Shown here: positions 52,028 to 62,584 of the stretch, piece after piece
Layout: every line of letters starts with the position of its first letter
How positions within the stretch are numbered: position 1 is the first letter of the stretch
Assembly: GCA_023231115.1 (NCBI GenBank)
Contig: JALNWA010000002.1
Location: 1 to 64,000 of the forward strand
DNA from: Candidatus Altimarinota bacterium
Lineage (GTDB): Bacteria; Patescibacteriota; Gracilibacteria; UBA1369; LOWO2-01-FULL-3
DNA: 64,000 nucleotides
Direction: 5' to 3'
The notes under the pieces: generated by a model
Database searches by the model: none
The model's input: the letters and a program-made list of their open reading frames with translations, nothing else
What the model was told of the DNA's origin: nothing
Position numbers and translations under genes: made by a program

Positions 52028-52492
52028 ATGAGATCGATAAACAAAGTAATAATAATCGGAAACCTTACTCGCGACCCTGAAATGAGACAAACTCCAAACG
52101 GACAAAGCGTTACAACATTCGGAGTTGCTACAAACAGACAATGGGTTACAAAAGGAAACGATAAAAAAGCATCAACAGAATTCCACGAATGTGTAGCATG
52201 GGCGCACCTTGCAGAAATTTGTGCGAATTACTTGCAAAAAGGAAATCTTGTTTACGTCGAAGGGTACCTAAAAACAAGAAGCTGGGATAGTCCTGAAGGA
52301 ATCAAAAAATTCAAAACTGAAATCGTAGTTCAAGATCTTGTAATCTTGGAAAAAAGGAAATCAGGAGAAGGAGAATATGTCCCAAGTGAAGGAGAAATCA
52401 CGGAAGGAACGCATTACGAAGCTTCCGAAGAACCTTTAGACGAAGATGCTCAAAACATCCCAAATGATATCGATAAAGACCTAGGTCTTTAA
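52028..52492 (+). CDS. ssb: Single-stranded DNA-binding protein
   Basis: A 154-residue SSB with an OB-fold: SINKVIIIGNLTRDPEMRQTPNGQSVTTFGVATNR, then FHECVAWAHLAEICANYLQKGNLVYVEGYLKTRSW. The C-terminal tail is acidic, as in all SSBs that recruit partners, but it ends DKDLGL rather than the usual DDDIPF. It lies between rpoB (39 bp upstream) and rpoC (30 bp downstream), an unusual site that would tie its expression to RNA polymerase synthesis. Confidence 0.96.
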   Translation: MRSINKVIIIGNLTRDPEMRQTPNGQSVTTFGVATNRQWVTKGNDKKASTEFHECVAWAHLAEICANYLQKGNLVYVEGYLKTRSWDSPEGIKKFKTEIVVQDLVILEKRKSGEGEYVPSEGEITEGTHYEASEEPLDEDAQNIPNDIDKDLGL

Positions 52493-52522
52493 TATAAAAA
52501 CCATTAAAAACTTATAAACACC

Positions 52523-55500
52523 ATGGTTAAAGAAAAAACAACCAAAGAACAGGTTTCAAAGGACAAAAATCCTAGAAATCAAGAACAGACAAAAAACCCA
52601 AGACCGGAAATCTTCAATGCGATTACATTAGGAGTTGCATCACCTGAAGAAATACTTTCATGGTCTTACGGTGAAGTAAAAAAACCGGAAACCATCAACT
52701 ACCGTACACAAAAACCGGAAAGAGATGGACTTTTCTGTGAAAAAATATTTGGACCTACAAAAAACTGGGAATGTTATTGTGGCAAATATAAAAGGATCAG
52801 ATACAAAGGCGTAGTTTGTGAAAAGTGTGGAGTCGAAGTCACAAAATCCGCAGTAAGAAGAGAAAGAATGGGTCATATCAAATTGGCCGTTCCTGTAACT
52901 CACATCTGGTTTTTGAGATCTACTCCAAGCAGAATCGGTCTTCTTCTAGACCTTCCGATTAAAACATTGGAACAAGTTGTATACTTTGCGGCGTATGTAG
53001 TTTCTCAAGTCGACGACAAAGAAAGACTTACAGCCCTTGAAACTGTACACAACGAATACAAGACTCAGAAAAAAACAATCCAGAAAGACTTCAAAGACGA
53101 ACTTTTGACTGCCGAAAGCGCAAAAACAGCAGAAGAAAAAAAGAAACGAGAAATTGAAATTGAAAAAGAATTCGCAAAAAGAACTGAAGAATTAGACTAC
53201 CAACATTCAGAAATGAAAGAAGCTCTAGAAAAATTAAAAGTTGGAAAAGTTTATTCTGAAATCGAATACAGAAAACTTGCAATGAAATTCGGTCATGTTT
53301 TCAAAGCCGGAACAGGAGCTGAAACATTACGTGAAATCATCGCTACTGTAGACCTAGAAAAACTTATCGAAGAACAAAAGAAAGAATCAAAGAAATCAAC
53401 AGGACAAAAACAGAAAAAAATCATTAAGAGAATTAAATTGGCAGGAAGCTTGCTTAAAGCAAACATCAATCCTGCGTGGTTCATTATGACAGTTCTTCCT
53501 GTAATTCCACCGGATCTTCGCCCTATGGTTCAGCTCGATGGAGGAAGATTCGCGGCTTCAGATTTGAATGATTTATATCGCCGTGTAATCAACAGGAACA
53601 ATCGTTTAAAGAGACTTCTATCAATCGGCGCACCGGAAGTAATCTGCCGAAATGAGAAAAGAATGCTTCAGGAAGCGGTCGATACACTTTTGAATAACAG
53701 CGCAAGACAAGGAAAAACAGTTTTCTCATCAGGAGATAAACGTAAGTTACGTTCACTTTCAGACATGTTAAAAGGAAAACAAGGACGTTTCAGACAAAAC
53801 TTGCTTGGAAAACGTGTCGATTACTCAGGACGTTCTGTAATTATCATTGGACCAAAACTAAAACTACATCAATGTGGAGTTCCGAAAATTATGGCTCTTG
53901 AATTATTCAAACCATTTATAATCGGAAGACTTATCCGCGACGGATACGCACACAACATCAAAAACGCAGAAAGATTAATCCAATCATCAAAACGTGAGGT
54001 TTGGGATATTCTTGAAGACGTTACAAAAGATCATTACGTACTTTTGAATCGTGCGCCTACACTTCATAGACTTGGAATTCAGGCCTTCCAACCAATTCTA
54101 ATTGAAGGTAAAGCTATTCAGGTTCATCCATTGGTTTGTACAGCCTTCAACGCCGATTTCGATGGAGATCAAATGGCTATCCACGTACCACTTTCAAAAA
54201 ACGCACAGCTTGAAGCGAAATCTCTAATGGTTTCAACAAAGAATTTGCTTAAACCATCAGCCGGAGAACCTATCGTTACTCCAATTCAAGATATGGTTTT
54301 GGGATGCTACTACTTAACAAGACTTATCAAAAACGCAAAAGGAGCAGGAATGGTATTCGCAAGCGTAGAAGAAGCGGTTTTCGCTTACCAATGCGATCAA
54401 GTAGCTCTTCATTCACCTATCAAAGCAAGGTTTGACGGAGAAATTCGTGAAACAACAGTTGGAAGACTTATTTTCAACAGCTTTATGCCAAAAGGACTTC
54501 CATACTACAACGAAAATATGGGAAAGAAACAACTTTCAAATCTTGTAACAGATTGTTTCGAACATTTAGGAGAAGCAAAAACTGCAATTCTTGCAGATAA
54601 TTTGAAAGATCTTGGATTTAAATTCGCAACAAAATCAGGAATTTCAATCGCTCAAAACGATATGGTAATTCCAAAAGAGAAAACTTTGATCATCGAAGAA
54701 GCTTCAGAAACAGTAAAACAAATCAACAACCAATATTGGAAAGGACTTGTAACTGATGATGAAAGATATCTACACACAATCAAAATTTGGACAAAAGCAA
54801 AAGCAGACATCACGGCCGTTATGGTCAAGAGTGTCGAAGACTCAAACAGCATTTACTACATGATTGATTCTGGAGCCCGCGGTAACTGGGGACAAATCAC
54901 TCAGCTCTGCGGTATTAAAGGACTCGTTGCAAACCCTGCCGGAAAAACTATCGAGCTTCCTGTAAAATCAAATTTGAAAGAAGGATTTACAATTCTTGAG
55001 TACTTCATTGCTACTCATGGAGGACGAAAAGGTAAATCAGATACAGCTCTTAAAACTGCTGAGGCCGGTTACCTAACACGTCGTTTGGTCGATTCAAATC
55101 AGGATACTGTAATCAGAGAATATGATTGCGGATGTTCTCATGCACACAAAATCACACGTGAAGAATCAGAGAAAATCGGAGAAAAATTTGAAACAAGAGT
55201 TTACGGACGAACACTTGCTGAAGATTTGAAAGATCCAAAAGGAAAAGTAATTCTAAAAAAGAGCTCAATTATTGAAAAAGACACTCTAAAACAAATCCAC
55301 GAACTTGGCGTAACAGAAGCACTTGTTCGTTCAATTATGACATGTCAGACAGAAGGAGGAATTTGTATGAAATGTTATGGAAAAGACCTTGGAACAAACA
55401 AAGAAGTTGATCTTGGAACAGCCGTTGGAATTATCGCCGCACAGAGTATCGGTGAACCGGGAACACAGCTTACTATGAGAACCTTCCACATGGGAGGAGT

Positions 55501-56497
55501 TGCGGAAGGAGGAGACATCACACAGGGTTTGACTCGTGTTGAAGAATTATTTGAAGCACGAACACCAAAGCGACCTGCGGTTATTTCAGAAATCGAAGGA
55601 AAACTACGAGTTTCACAAAAAGGAAAACAAACAGAACTTACAGTTACATCTTTGGATGCCGTAGAGGTCGAATACATAATGACAGGAGACCTTGCCCCTG
55701 TTGTAAAGAAAGGCGACAAAGTGAACGAAAAAACAATAATCGCACGTGCGGAAGGAGCAAAAAACACAATCAAAGCAGATGGAAGCGGAAAAGTTGTTGA
55801 AGCTGATGCTGAAAGAATAGTAATCAGAAGCGAAGGCCCAATCGAGAAAATATACAAAGTCCCATCAGGAAGAAGTGTAATTGTAAAAGACAACACTATT
55901 GTCGCGAAAGGACAACCTATAACAAATGGACATCTTGACCTTAAACAATTGCTAAGACTTACAGACACATACACAGTTCAAAAATACATCGTGACTGAGG
56001 TACAAACAATTTACGCATCACAAGGACAAAGTATTAATGATAAACATATCGAAATCGTTGCAAGACAAATGCTTTCAAAGATGCGCATTATCGACAGCGG
56101 AGACACAGAATTCCTACCGGGAGAAATTGCCGACATCATCAAATTCAACAGAGTAAACGCAAAAGCAAAATCAAAAGCAAAAGGAGAACGCCTACTTCTA
56201 GGTCTTACAAGAGTTGCTTTACACACAGACAGCTGGCTTTCTGCGGCATCATTCCAGGAAACAATTCGTGTACTCGTTGAAGCTTCCACAACAAGCAGAA
56301 TGGATCGCCTTGAAGGATTAAAAGAAAATGTAATTATCGGTAAATTAATCCCTGCCGGAGAAACATTCAGAAGAAAGAATAAAGAATTGGTGGAAGAAGT
56401 AAGGAAAAAGATAAAAACACTTGAGACATTGGAAGAAAGAGCAGAAGAGGTCGAAGAAGTGATTGAAGAAAAAAAGAAAATGTTACCTGTAATCTAA
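52523..56497 (+). CDS. rpoC: RNA polymerase beta' subunit
   Basis: The 1,324-residue beta' subunit. It has the N-terminal zinc site [19 protein letters not shown], the Mg-binding active site [32 protein letters not shown], and the second zinc site CDCG ... [25 protein letters not shown] is the trigger-loop region. A charged coiled-coil stretch at about residues 170-300 ([12 protein letters not shown]...) corresponds to the usual variable insert of the clamp. It is separated from rpoB by ssb; rpsL follows 76 bp after the stop. Confidence 0.98.
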   Translation: MVKEKTTKEQVSKDKNPRNQEQTKNPRPEIFNAITLGVASPEEILSWSYGEVKKPETINYRTQKPERDGLFCEKIFGPTKNWECYCGKYKRIRYKGVVCEKCGVEVTKSAVRRERMGHIKLAVPVTHIWFLRSTPSRIGLLLDLPIKTLEQVVYFAAYVVSQVDDKERLTALETVHNEYKTQKKTIQKDFKDELLTAESAKTAEEKKKREIEIEKEFAKRTEELDYQHSEMKEALEKLKVGKVYSEIEYRKLAMKFGHVFKAGTGAETLREIIATVDLEKLIEEQKKESKKSTGQKQKKIIKRIKLAGSLLKANINPAWFIMTVLPVIPPDLRPMVQLDGGRFAASDLNDLYRRVINRNNRLKRLLSIGAPEVICRNEKRMLQEAVDTLLNNSARQGKTVFSSGDKRKLRSLSDMLKGKQGRFRQNLLGKRVDYSGRSVIIIGPKLKLHQCGVPKIMALELFKPFIIGRLIRDGYAHNIKNAERLIQSSKREVWDILEDVTKDHYVLLNRAPTLHRLGIQAFQPILIEGKAIQVHPLVCTAFNADFDGDQMAIHVPLSKNAQLEAKSLMVSTKNLLKPSAGEPIVTPIQDMVLGCYYLTRLIKNAKGAGMVFASVEEAVFAYQCDQVALHSPIKARFDGEIRETTVGRLIFNSFMPKGLPYYNENMGKKQLSNLVTDCFEHLGEAKTAILADNLKDLGFKFATKSGISIAQNDMVIPKEKTLIIEEASETVKQINNQYWKGLVTDDERYLHTIKIWTKAKADITAVMVKSVEDSNSIYYMIDSGARGNWGQITQLCGIKGLVANPAGKTIELPVKSNLKEGFTILEYFIATHGGRKGKSDTALKTAEAGYLTRRLVDSNQDTVIREYDCGCSHAHKITREESEKIGEKFETRVYGRTLAEDLKDPKGKVILKKSSIIEKDTLKQIHELGVTEALVRSIMTCQTEGGICMKCYGKDLGTNKEVDLGTAVGIIAAQSIGEPGTQLTMRTFHMGGVAEGGDITQGLTRVEELFEARTPKRPAVISEIEGKLRVSQKGKQTELTVTSLDAVEVEYIMTGDLAPVVKKGDKVNEKTIIARAEGAKNTIKADGSGKVVEADAERIVIRSEGPIEKIYKVPSGRSVIVKDNTIVAKGQPITNGHLDLKQLLRLTDTYTVQKYIVTEVQTIYASQGQSINDKHIEIVARQMLSKMRIIDSGDTEFLPGEIADIIKFNRVNAKAKSKAKGERLLLGLTRVALHTDSWLSAASFQETIRVLVEASTTSRMDRLEGLKENVIIGKLIPAGETFRRKNKELVEEVRKKIKTLETLEERAEEVEEVIEEKKKMLPVI

Positions 56498-56573
56498 GTT
56501 TCGTCTTGCTTTTAGCAAAAACTTAATATAAATTAGCCAAGCGTAAAGCGGGCATATATCTAATAAAATCCAC

Positions 56574-56987
56574 ATGCCAACAATAAATCAACTGATTAGA
56601 AAGCCACGAAAAACGGCTTCACAAAAAAGTAAATCACCGGCTCTTCAATCGATATTCAACAATTTGAAGACAAAATCAAATGCATTACCATGTCCTCAAA
56701 AACGTGGAGTATGCACAAGAGTTACAACAATGACTCCAAAAAAACCAAACTCAGCTTTACGAAAAATCGCCAGAGTTCGTCTTACAAATGGAATTGAAGT
56801 GTCAGCATACATTCCGGGAGAAGGACACAATTTGCAGGAACACTCAGTCGTAATTGTAAGAGGAGGTAGAGTTAAAGATTTGCCGGGAGTTAAGTACCAT
56901 ATCGTAAGAGGAAGTCTTGACGCGCAAGGCGTACAAAAGAGAAACAAAAGTCGTTCAAGATACGGAACTAAAAAACCTAAGAAATAA
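56574..56987 (+). CDS. rpsL: Small ribosomal subunit protein uS12
   Basis: A 137-residue S12 with [37 protein letters not shown] (the lysine linked to streptomycin sensitivity is present), [13 protein letters not shown] and [14 protein letters not shown]. It begins the rpsL-rpsG-fusA cluster. No clear -35/-10 pair is seen in the 76 bp after rpoC, so cotranscription with rpoC is likely. There is no Shine-Dalgarno sequence. Confidence 0.98.
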   Translation: MPTINQLIRKPRKTASQKSKSPALQSIFNNLKTKSNALPCPQKRGVCTRVTTMTPKKPNSALRKIARVRLTNGIEVSAYIPGEGHNLQEHSVVIVRGGRVKDLPGVKYHIVRGSLDAQGVQKRNKSRSRYGTKKPKK

Positions 56988-57012
56988 ACCCATAAAATAA
57001 AGCAAATCCAAT

Positions 57013-57474
57013 ATGGCAAATTATAAAGCACTAAAAAAATTTATTCCGGAAGAATCATCTCCAATGCAGGAGAAATTCATTAATTACATAATGCTTGCCG
57101 GAAAAAAATCTACTGCAAGAAAAATTTTCAATGAAACATTAAAAATTATAAGCAAAAAAACTTCAGGAGATCCTGAGAAAGCATTCAAGACAGCCATTGA
57201 AAATGTAAAACCTCAGCTTGAAATCAAAGCAAAAAGAATTGGAGGTGCGGTTTATCAAATACCAATGGAGGTTAAACCGGACAGACAATTAGCGGTAGCT
57301 TGCAGATGGATTATCCAAGCATCAAGAGGCAAGAAAAGCGGAACAATGGCACAACGCTTAGCAAATGAGCTCGTCGATGCATCAAATGAACAAGGAACAG
57401 CGTTCAAGAAAAAAGAAGATACGCATCGCATGGCACAAGCAAACAAAGCTTTTGCTCATTTAGCGAAATACTAA
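57013..57474 (+). CDS. rpsG: Small ribosomal subunit protein uS7
   Basis: A 153-residue S7, which nucleates assembly of the 30S head. Motifs are FINYIMLAGKKSTARKIF, AIENVKPQLEIKAKRIGGAVYQIPMEV and the C-terminal THRMAQANKAFAHLAKY. It is 25 bp after rpsL and 33 bp before fusA. S7 is the classic autoregulator of this operon in E. coli; no such leader is recognised here. Confidence 0.97.
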   Translation: MANYKALKKFIPEESSPMQEKFINYIMLAGKKSTARKIFNETLKIISKKTSGDPEKAFKTAIENVKPQLEIKAKRIGGAVYQIPMEVKPDRQLAVACRWIIQASRGKKSGTMAQRLANELVDASNEQGTAFKKKEDTHRMAQANKAFAHLAKY

Positions 57475-57507
57475 AAATTATTTTAAAAACCTTAATACCC
57501 ACAAAAA

Positions 57508-59598
57508 ATGGCAGATGAGTTAAGAAATTTACGCAATATTGGTATCATTGCACATATTGATGCCGGAAAAACGACAGTTTCAGAACGTATTCTATTCTAC
57601 ACAGGAAAATCATACAAAATCGGAGAAGTACATGAAGGAGCCGCTGTAATGGACTGGATGGAACAGGAAAGAGAAAGAGGAATTACAATTACATCTGCCG
57701 CAACAACTTGTTTTTGGAGCACACCGGACGGAGAAAAATATAAAATCAATCTTATCGACACTCCGGGACACGTTGACTTCACAGTTGAAGTGGAACGTTC
57801 TCTTCGCGTACTTGATGGAGGTGTCACCGTTTTCGACGGAGCGATGGGAGTTGAGCCACAATCTGAAACAGTATGGAGACAAGCGGATAAATACGATGTT
57901 CCTCGTATCGCTTTCATTAATAAAATGGATAAAATCGGAGGAGATTTTTACATGAGTTTGGAGTCAATTCACACAAGACTAAATCCACACGCAGTTGCAA
58001 TCCAACTTCCAATCGGAATGGAAAAAGAATTCAAAGGAATGGTCGATCTTATCGAAAGAAAAGCATACACATTTGAAGGAGACAAAGGAGAAAAAGTAAT
58101 AGAAATTCCGGTTCCTGAAGATATGAAAGAAAAAATGGAAGAATTCCGTGCAATATTGGTCGAAAAAGTTTCAGAGCACGACGACGCCTTAATGGAAAAA
58201 TTCATCAACGGACAAGATATTTCAGTTCCTGAATTAAAAGCGGCACTAAGACAAGCCACAATTCATACAAAACTTTTCCCTGTTATGTGTGGAACAGCAT
58301 TGCAAAACAAAGGTGTTCAATTACTTTTGAACGCAGTTTGCGCATACCTTCCATCTCCACATGATCTACCTGCTATTAAAGGAACAGACATGAAAACAGG
58401 TGAAGAAATTCTAAGACATCCTGACTCAAAAGAACCGTTCTCAGCGTTAGCATTCAAAATCGCAACAGATCCATACGTTGGATCACTTTGCTACTTCCGT
58501 GTTTATTCAGGAACACTTGAATCAGGAAGCTACATTTTAAATGCATCAAAAGACAGCAAAGAAAGAGTCGGACGTATTCTTCAAATGCACTCAAACAATA
58601 GAGAAGAAATCAAAGTCGTACACGCCGGAGACATCGCGGCTTTAGTCGGACTAAAAAGCACAACAACAGGAAACACACTTTGTGATCCTGCACATCCCCT
58701 ACTGCTTGAATCAATCACATTTCCGGAACCTGTTATCAGAATTGCAGTTGAACCAAAGACAAAAGCCGATCAAGAAAAAATGGGATTGGCTCTTCAGAAA
58801 CTTACTGAAGAAGATCCAACATTCAGAGTAAATTCAGACCAAGAAACAGGACAAACAATTATCGCCGGAATGGGAGAGCTTCATCTTGATATCATTGTTG
58901 ATCGTATGAAAAGAGAGTTCAAAGTCGAAGCAAACATCGGTGCTCCACAAGTAGCGTACAGAGAAACAATTACAAAAGAAGTAAGATGCGAAGAGAAATA
59001 TGCAAAACAATCAGGAGGTCGTGGACAATATGGACACGTAATTCTAAAACTTTATCCACAAGAACCTGGAAAAGGATATGAATTCGTAAACTCAATCGTT
59101 GGAGGAAAAATTCCAAGAGAATTTATTCCTGCCGTTGATAAAGGTATCCAAGAAGCACTTACAAGAGGAATATCTGCGGGATATCCTGTAGTGGACATCA
59201 AAGCTGAACTTATCGATGGAAGTTTCCATGAAGTTGATTCGTCTGAGATGGCGTTCAAAATTGCGGCATCATTGGCGTTCCAAAGCGGAACAAAAGCCGC
59301 AAATCCTGTCATTCTTGAACCTATCATGAAAGTGGAAGTAGTTGTCCCTGAAAATTATTTTGGAGATGTAATGGGAAATATCAGCTCACGCCGTGGACAA
59401 ATTCTTGAAACCGGCGACAGAACAATGGTTAAGTTCATCAAATCTACCATTCCGTTGTCTGAAATGTTCGGATACGCAACTGATCTTCGTTCAATGACAC
59501 AAGGTCGCGGAAACTACACAATGGAATTCGGTTTCTACGAAAAAGTTCCAAATTCAGTCGCTGAAGCAATCATCACAAAGCGAACAGGAAACAAATAG
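57508..59598 (+). CDS. fusA: Elongation factor G
   Basis: The 696-residue translocation GTPase. G-domain motifs are [15 protein letters not shown] (P-loop), [21 protein letters not shown] and [10 protein letters not shown]; domains II-V follow with [18 protein letters not shown] and [10 protein letters not shown]. It has standard length and no insertions. It ends at a strong terminator at 59618-59646. Confidence 0.98.
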   Translation: MADELRNLRNIGIIAHIDAGKTTVSERILFYTGKSYKIGEVHEGAAVMDWMEQERERGITITSAATTCFWSTPDGEKYKINLIDTPGHVDFTVEVERSLRVLDGGVTVFDGAMGVEPQSETVWRQADKYDVPRIAFINKMDKIGGDFYMSLESIHTRLNPHAVAIQLPIGMEKEFKGMVDLIERKAYTFEGDKGEKVIEIPVPEDMKEKMEEFRAILVEKVSEHDDALMEKFINGQDISVPELKAALRQATIHTKLFPVMCGTALQNKGVQLLLNAVCAYLPSPHDLPAIKGTDMKTGEEILRHPDSKEPFSALAFKIATDPYVGSLCYFRVYSGTLESGSYILNASKDSKERVGRILQMHSNNREEIKVVHAGDIAALVGLKSTTTGNTLCDPAHPLLLESITFPEPVIRIAVEPKTKADQEKMGLALQKLTEEDPTFRVNSDQETGQTIIAGMGELHLDIIVDRMKREFKVEANIGAPQVAYRETITKEVRCEEKYAKQSGGRGQYGHVILKLYPQEPGKGYEFVNSIVGGKIPREFIPAVDKGIQEALTRGISAGYPVVDIKAELIDGSFHEVDSSEMAFKIAASLAFQSGTKAANPVILEPIMKVEVVVPENYFGDVMGNISSRRGQILETGDRTMVKFIKSTIPLSEMFGYATDLRSMTQGRGNYTMEFGFYEKVPNSVAEAIITKRTGNK

Positions 59599-59617
59599 AA
59601 ATAATAAAATTTATAAA

Positions 59618-59646
59618 AAATGTCGCTTAAGTAACTGGCGACATTT
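59618..59646 (+). terminator. Rho-independent terminator of the rpsL-rpsG-fusA unit
   Basis: AAATGTCGC (59618-59626) and GCGACATTT (59638-59646) form a perfect 9-bp stem with an 11-nt loop. The T-tract runs to 59650 and merges with the TTGACA of the next promoter. Confidence 0.9.
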
Positions 59647-59648
59647 TT

Positions 59649-59676
59649 TTGACATATTAAAAAAAAGGGATAAAAT
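59649..59676 (+). promoter_or_regulatory. Promoter of the YkgJ-family gene
   Basis: TTGACA (59649-59654), 16-bp spacer, TAAAAT (59671-59676); leader about 16 nt to ATG 59699. The -35 overlaps the fusA terminator T-tract. Confidence 0.7.
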
Positions 59677-59698
59677 CCACTGCCAACAATAAAACAGA

Positions 59699-60208
59699 AT
59701 GAAAACTCGAATTGAAGAATGGAAATCTCAGGAGCTCCCAAAGCATTACGCTCAATGCGGCGGAGCATGTTGCGGCAGAAATTTAAGCAATCTGACAGAA
59801 GACCAAGTGGCTTTAATCTTCGGCGAAAACAGAACCGCACTTAATTCACACCTCAACCCAATCTTAAAAAGAAGCGAAAGAACAAATTTGTATGAGACAG
59901 ATTACGTAGGAGAAGATGTCTGCCCACAATTACAAAACAACAGATGCGCTATCCACGAACATCCTCAAAGACCGCAAGAATGTCAACAATTCCCTGTCGC
60001 ACTCGACGAAAAAGGTCGAATGATTATGGACAATTATTCCTGCCCGGCCACAGCTGATTTGGCAAACGTAGCAGACCTCTGCCTTGAAGCAAAAAGAAAA
60101 GGATACGAAGTGCAGTACATGTTTGGAATAAGAGAAATCACAATGGCGCAAATCCTCAACGCACTCAGATCTAGAGCAATTTCAACGATTAATCAGAATC
60201 CTTCCTGA
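59699..60208 (+). CDS. YkgJ family cysteine-cluster protein
   Basis: A 169-residue protein with the cysteine pattern of the YkgJ/UPF0153 family: CGGACCGR near residue 20, CPQLQNNRCAIHEHPQRPQECQQFP near 80-100, and a last Cys in DNYSCPATA. The family is thought to chelate zinc or iron; its job is unknown. It sits between fusA and tuf with its own promoter and a TGA stop. The distance to the tuf promoter is 46 bp. Confidence 0.85.
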   Translation: MKTRIEEWKSQELPKHYAQCGGACCGRNLSNLTEDQVALIFGENRTALNSHLNPILKRSERTNLYETDYVGEDVCPQLQNNRCAIHEHPQRPQECQQFPVALDEKGRMIMDNYSCPATADLANVADLCLEAKRKGYEVQYMFGIREITMAQILNALRSRAISTINQNPS

Positions 60209-60254
60209 GAAATAAGCTCAACATTTCCTACAGTATTCCCTAAGAAAATTTCTC

Positions 60255-60283
60255 TTGCATTAGCTTAATTTCTCGTATATATT
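60255..60283 (+). promoter_or_regulatory. tuf promoter
   Basis: TTGCAT (60255-60260), 17-bp spacer, TATATT (60278-60283). The bases before the -35 (AAAATTTCTC) resemble those of the rpoB and window-end promoters. Confidence 0.7.
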
Positions 60284-60289
60284 TCCGGA

Positions 60290-60363
60290 GCTGTCGCATG
60301 CGACTAATTGTCGCAAGTTTAAGTCGACACAAATTATTATATATTATTTTAAACAATACCAAT
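60290..60363 (+). promoter_or_regulatory. Structured tuf leader
   Basis: About 74 nt. It contains the palindrome GTCGCATGCGAC (60293-60304) and a hairpin TGTCG (60309-60313) / CGACA (60325-60329). TGTCGCA occurs twice (60292, 60309), so the TGCGAC segment could pair with either copy. An in-frame ATG at 60298 lies inside the palindrome and is not thought to be the start. Confidence 0.45.
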
Positions 60364-61557
60364 ATGGCAGAAGGAGTATTTGTGAGAAACAAGCCACATA
60401 TGAACGTTGGTACAATAGGCCACGTTGATCACGGCAAGACAACACTCACAGCCGCAATCACTATGGTTGCAGCAAAAAATTTCGGAGGCGGAAACAAGGC
60501 GGTAACATACGCCCAAATTGATAATGCTCCTGAAGAGAGAGCTAGAGGTATCACTATTGCTACTTCACATCAGGAATACGAGACACCAAAAAGACATTAC
60601 GCACACGTTGATTGTCCTGGACATGCCGATTACGTCAAGAATATGATTACTGGAGCCGCTCAAATGGATGGAGCAATTCTAGTAGTATCAGCCGCAGACG
60701 GTCCTATGCCACAAACTCGTGAGCATATCCTTTTGGCGCATCAGGTTAACGTTCCGGGCATCGTTGTTTTCTTAAACAAGATGGACATGGCGGATCCTGA
60801 AATCGCAGACCTTTCAGAAATGGAAGTTCGTGAACTTTTGAAAAAATACGAATACCCTGGAGATGATATCCCTGTCATTAGAGGATCAGCTCTAAAAGCA
60901 GTTGAGAATCCAGAAGATCCAGCAGCAGCAAAACCAATTCTTGATCTTCTTAATGCTTTGGATACATACTTCCCAGATCCAGTTCGTGAATTAGACAAAC
61001 CACTACTTATGTCTGTTGAAGATGTTTTCTCTATCAAAGGTAGAGGAACAGTTGCGACAGGAAGAATTGAAAAAGGAGTTGTAAAAGTAAATGAAGAAGT
61101 TGAAATCGTTGGAATTCACGATACAAGAAAAGTTACAGTTACCGGTGTTGAAATGTTCAAGAAGAGTCTTGATCAAGGACAAGCCGGAGATAATGTAGGT
61201 CTACTTCTACGTGGAATTGAAAGAGAAGAAATTGAAAGAGGACAAGTTATTGCAAAACCTGGTTCAATTACTCCTCACACACAATTCGAAGCTGAGGTTT
61301 ACGTACTTACAAAAGATGAAGGTGGAAGACATACTCCATTCTTCAAAGGATACAGACCACAATTCTACATCCGAACTACAGATGTTACAGGAGCTTTCGA
61401 GCTTCCTGCAGGAGTTGAAATGGTTATGCCTGGAGATACGGTAAAAGCAACTATTACTCTAGGAGCACCTATCGCTATGGATCAAGGAACTCGCTTCGCT
61501 ATCCGTGAAGGTGGAAAAACGGTTGGAGCCGGAGTAGTAGGAAAGATTCTAAAATAA
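60364..61557 (+). CDS. tuf: Elongation factor Tu
   Basis: The 397-residue GTPase that delivers aminoacyl-tRNA. The start at 60364 gives [28 protein letters not shown], the usual N-terminus; the frame is open 22 codons further, but that part is the leader. Other motifs are [48 protein letters not shown] and the final [15 protein letters not shown]. It is monocistronic, with promoter, leader and a bidirectional terminator. Confidence 0.98.
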   Translation: MAEGVFVRNKPHMNVGTIGHVDHGKTTLTAAITMVAAKNFGGGNKAVTYAQIDNAPEERARGITIATSHQEYETPKRHYAHVDCPGHADYVKNMITGAAQMDGAILVVSAADGPMPQTREHILLAHQVNVPGIVVFLNKMDMADPEIADLSEMEVRELLKKYEYPGDDIPVIRGSALKAVENPEDPAAAKPILDLLNALDTYFPDPVRELDKPLLMSVEDVFSIKGRGTVATGRIEKGVVKVNEEVEIVGIHDTRKVTVTGVEMFKKSLDQGQAGDNVGLLLRGIEREEIERGQVIAKPGSITPHTQFEAEVYVLTKDEGGRHTPFFKGYRPQFYIRTTDVTGAFELPAGVEMVMPGDTVKATITLGAPIAMDQGTRFAIREGGKTVGAGVVGKILK

Positions 61558-61597
61558 CACCACGACAAAGCGGTGCATGTTAAATCACAAAACTTTC

Positions 61598-61629
61598 AAA
61601 AAGACCTCCCGTCAAACGGAGGTCTTTTT
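61598..61629. terminator. Bidirectional terminator between tuf and the 226-aa gene
   Basis: AAAAAGACCTCC (61598-61609) and GGAGGTCTTTTT (61618-61629) form a perfect 12-bp inverted repeat with an 8-nt loop and T-tracts on both strands. It serves tuf (+) and the convergent gene ending at 61634 (-). Confidence 0.92.
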
Positions 61630-61633
61630 ATTT

Positions 61634-62314
61634 TTATTTATCATGAGAGGGCAAAACCTTAGAAACACCTTCTCTAACTCCCTTAGTTATAGCCCCACCA
61701 AATTTTGGAACAACAAAAGGTGGTAGTTCCGTCGCAGGAACATTCGGCCTAAGAGTTGTTATTGCCGTTTTCTTCGCGGCAGAAGAAACCCTACCCCCTT
61801 TCACTCCAGTAACAGAGTCAAAAATCGACAATGGAATTTTCACATCAAATTTTCTATCAGCCTGATAGCTTTCAGTCCAAAACCCTTCAGACACAAAAAA
61901 CACACGCAAAGCTGAACCTAAAGCTCCATTCTTCTCAGAAACATGAATATTTCCAATATTTTTAATCAAAAGAAAACGTGATTTTCCCTGTGTAATAAGA
62001 GAAAACTCACACCACTTTAACGCTTCTGAAACATCTTCAACAACACTATGTTTTTTAAGCTCTTTCTGTACAAAAATTTCAAAACGTTCAATCATTTCAA
62101 GTCGCAAAATCTCAATTTCTTGTTGCGCCTTTATAATAGCGGTCTTTTTTGCCGCACCGTCTTGCAACAAGCCAAAAATAGATCTTCCCTCAAACCCATT
62201 TGTAACTTCAGCGGAGTCAGACACTCCAGCGGGAATTTCTGCCGCATCGCTCTCCCCGCCATAAGCAAGGTCTAAAGCCGCAGTCCCCTCGCTTCCATCA
62301 GGATTATTAACCAT
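61634..62314 (-). CDS. Unknown protein, 226 aa
   Basis: A soluble orphan. The N-terminal 45 residues are low-complexity and acidic. A helical segment follows (AAKKTAIIKAQQEIEILRLEMIERFEIFVQKELKKH), then a mixed domain (WCEFSLITQGKSRFLLIKNIGNIHV) and a disordered Pro/Val-rich end. It shares its extended -10 promoter element with the giant gene at 32609-41275, and its Gly/Ser/Asn-rich N-terminus is similar in style, so coexpression is possible. No family is recognised. Confidence 0.65.
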   Translation of the reverse strand: MVNNPDGSEGTAALDLAYGGESDAAEIPAGVSDSAEVTNGFEGRSIFGLLQDGAAKKTAIIKAQQEIEILRLEMIERFEIFVQKELKKHSVVEDVSEALKWCEFSLITQGKSRFLLIKNIGNIHVSEKNGALGSALRVFFVSEGFWTESYQADRKFDVKIPLSIFDSVTGVKGGRVSSAAKKTAITTLRPNVPATELPPFVVPKFGGAITKGVREGVSKVLPSHDK

Positions 62315-62339
62315 ATAAATAATTAAAATACATTACAAA

Positions 62340-62352
62340 ATTATACCACAAA
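62340..62352 (-). promoter_or_regulatory. Extended -10 promoter of the 226-aa gene
   Basis: Minus-strand TTTGTGGTATAAT, with TATAAT at 62340-62345. It is identical over 13 bases to the element at 41313-41325; no clear -35. Confidence 0.62.
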
Positions 62353-62396
62353 TAAGCCGAAAATGAAACACGCCATCATGAAAATCAATGATTTTC

Positions 62397-62425
62397 TTGA
62401 CTTACGCATCTCAAACCGTTATAAC
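62397..62425 (+). promoter_or_regulatory. rpsJ (S10) promoter
   Basis: TTGACT (62397-62402), 17-bp spacer, TATAAC (62420-62425). The leader to ATG 62585 is about 153 nt. Confidence 0.75.
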
Positions 62426-62471
62426 TCTATTACAAAATTGCTTCTCTGTTTTTAGAGAATCACTCGCCCAC

Positions 62472-62559
62472 TCGATGAAAATCGAAAAAGCGGGACAGCT
62501 CAAATTCATTAAGGCTAAGACCTTTCTAAACCCGAGCTGTAACAAATCTCGGTTTTTTT
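62472..62559 (+). promoter_or_regulatory. Probable transcription attenuator in the rpsJ leader
   Basis: A terminator hairpin CCGAG (62532-62536) / CTCGG (62548-62552) is followed by seven T. An upstream segment ACAGCTC (62495-62501) is perfectly complementary to GAGCTGT (62534-62540), which shares GAG with the terminator stem; the two pairings exclude each other. A small hairpin TCGAT-GAAA-ATCGA (62472-62485, GNRA-type loop) precedes them. This is the layout of a ligand- or protein-controlled antiterminator. Confidence 0.65.
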
Positions 62560-62584
62560 AAAAAATTTATATAACCCAAACACA

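Noticed and set aside
60298..60363. 22-codon N-terminal extension of tuf from the ATG at 60298
   Set aside because: The standard EF-Tu N-terminus starts at 60364, and the upstream ATG sits inside the leader palindrome.
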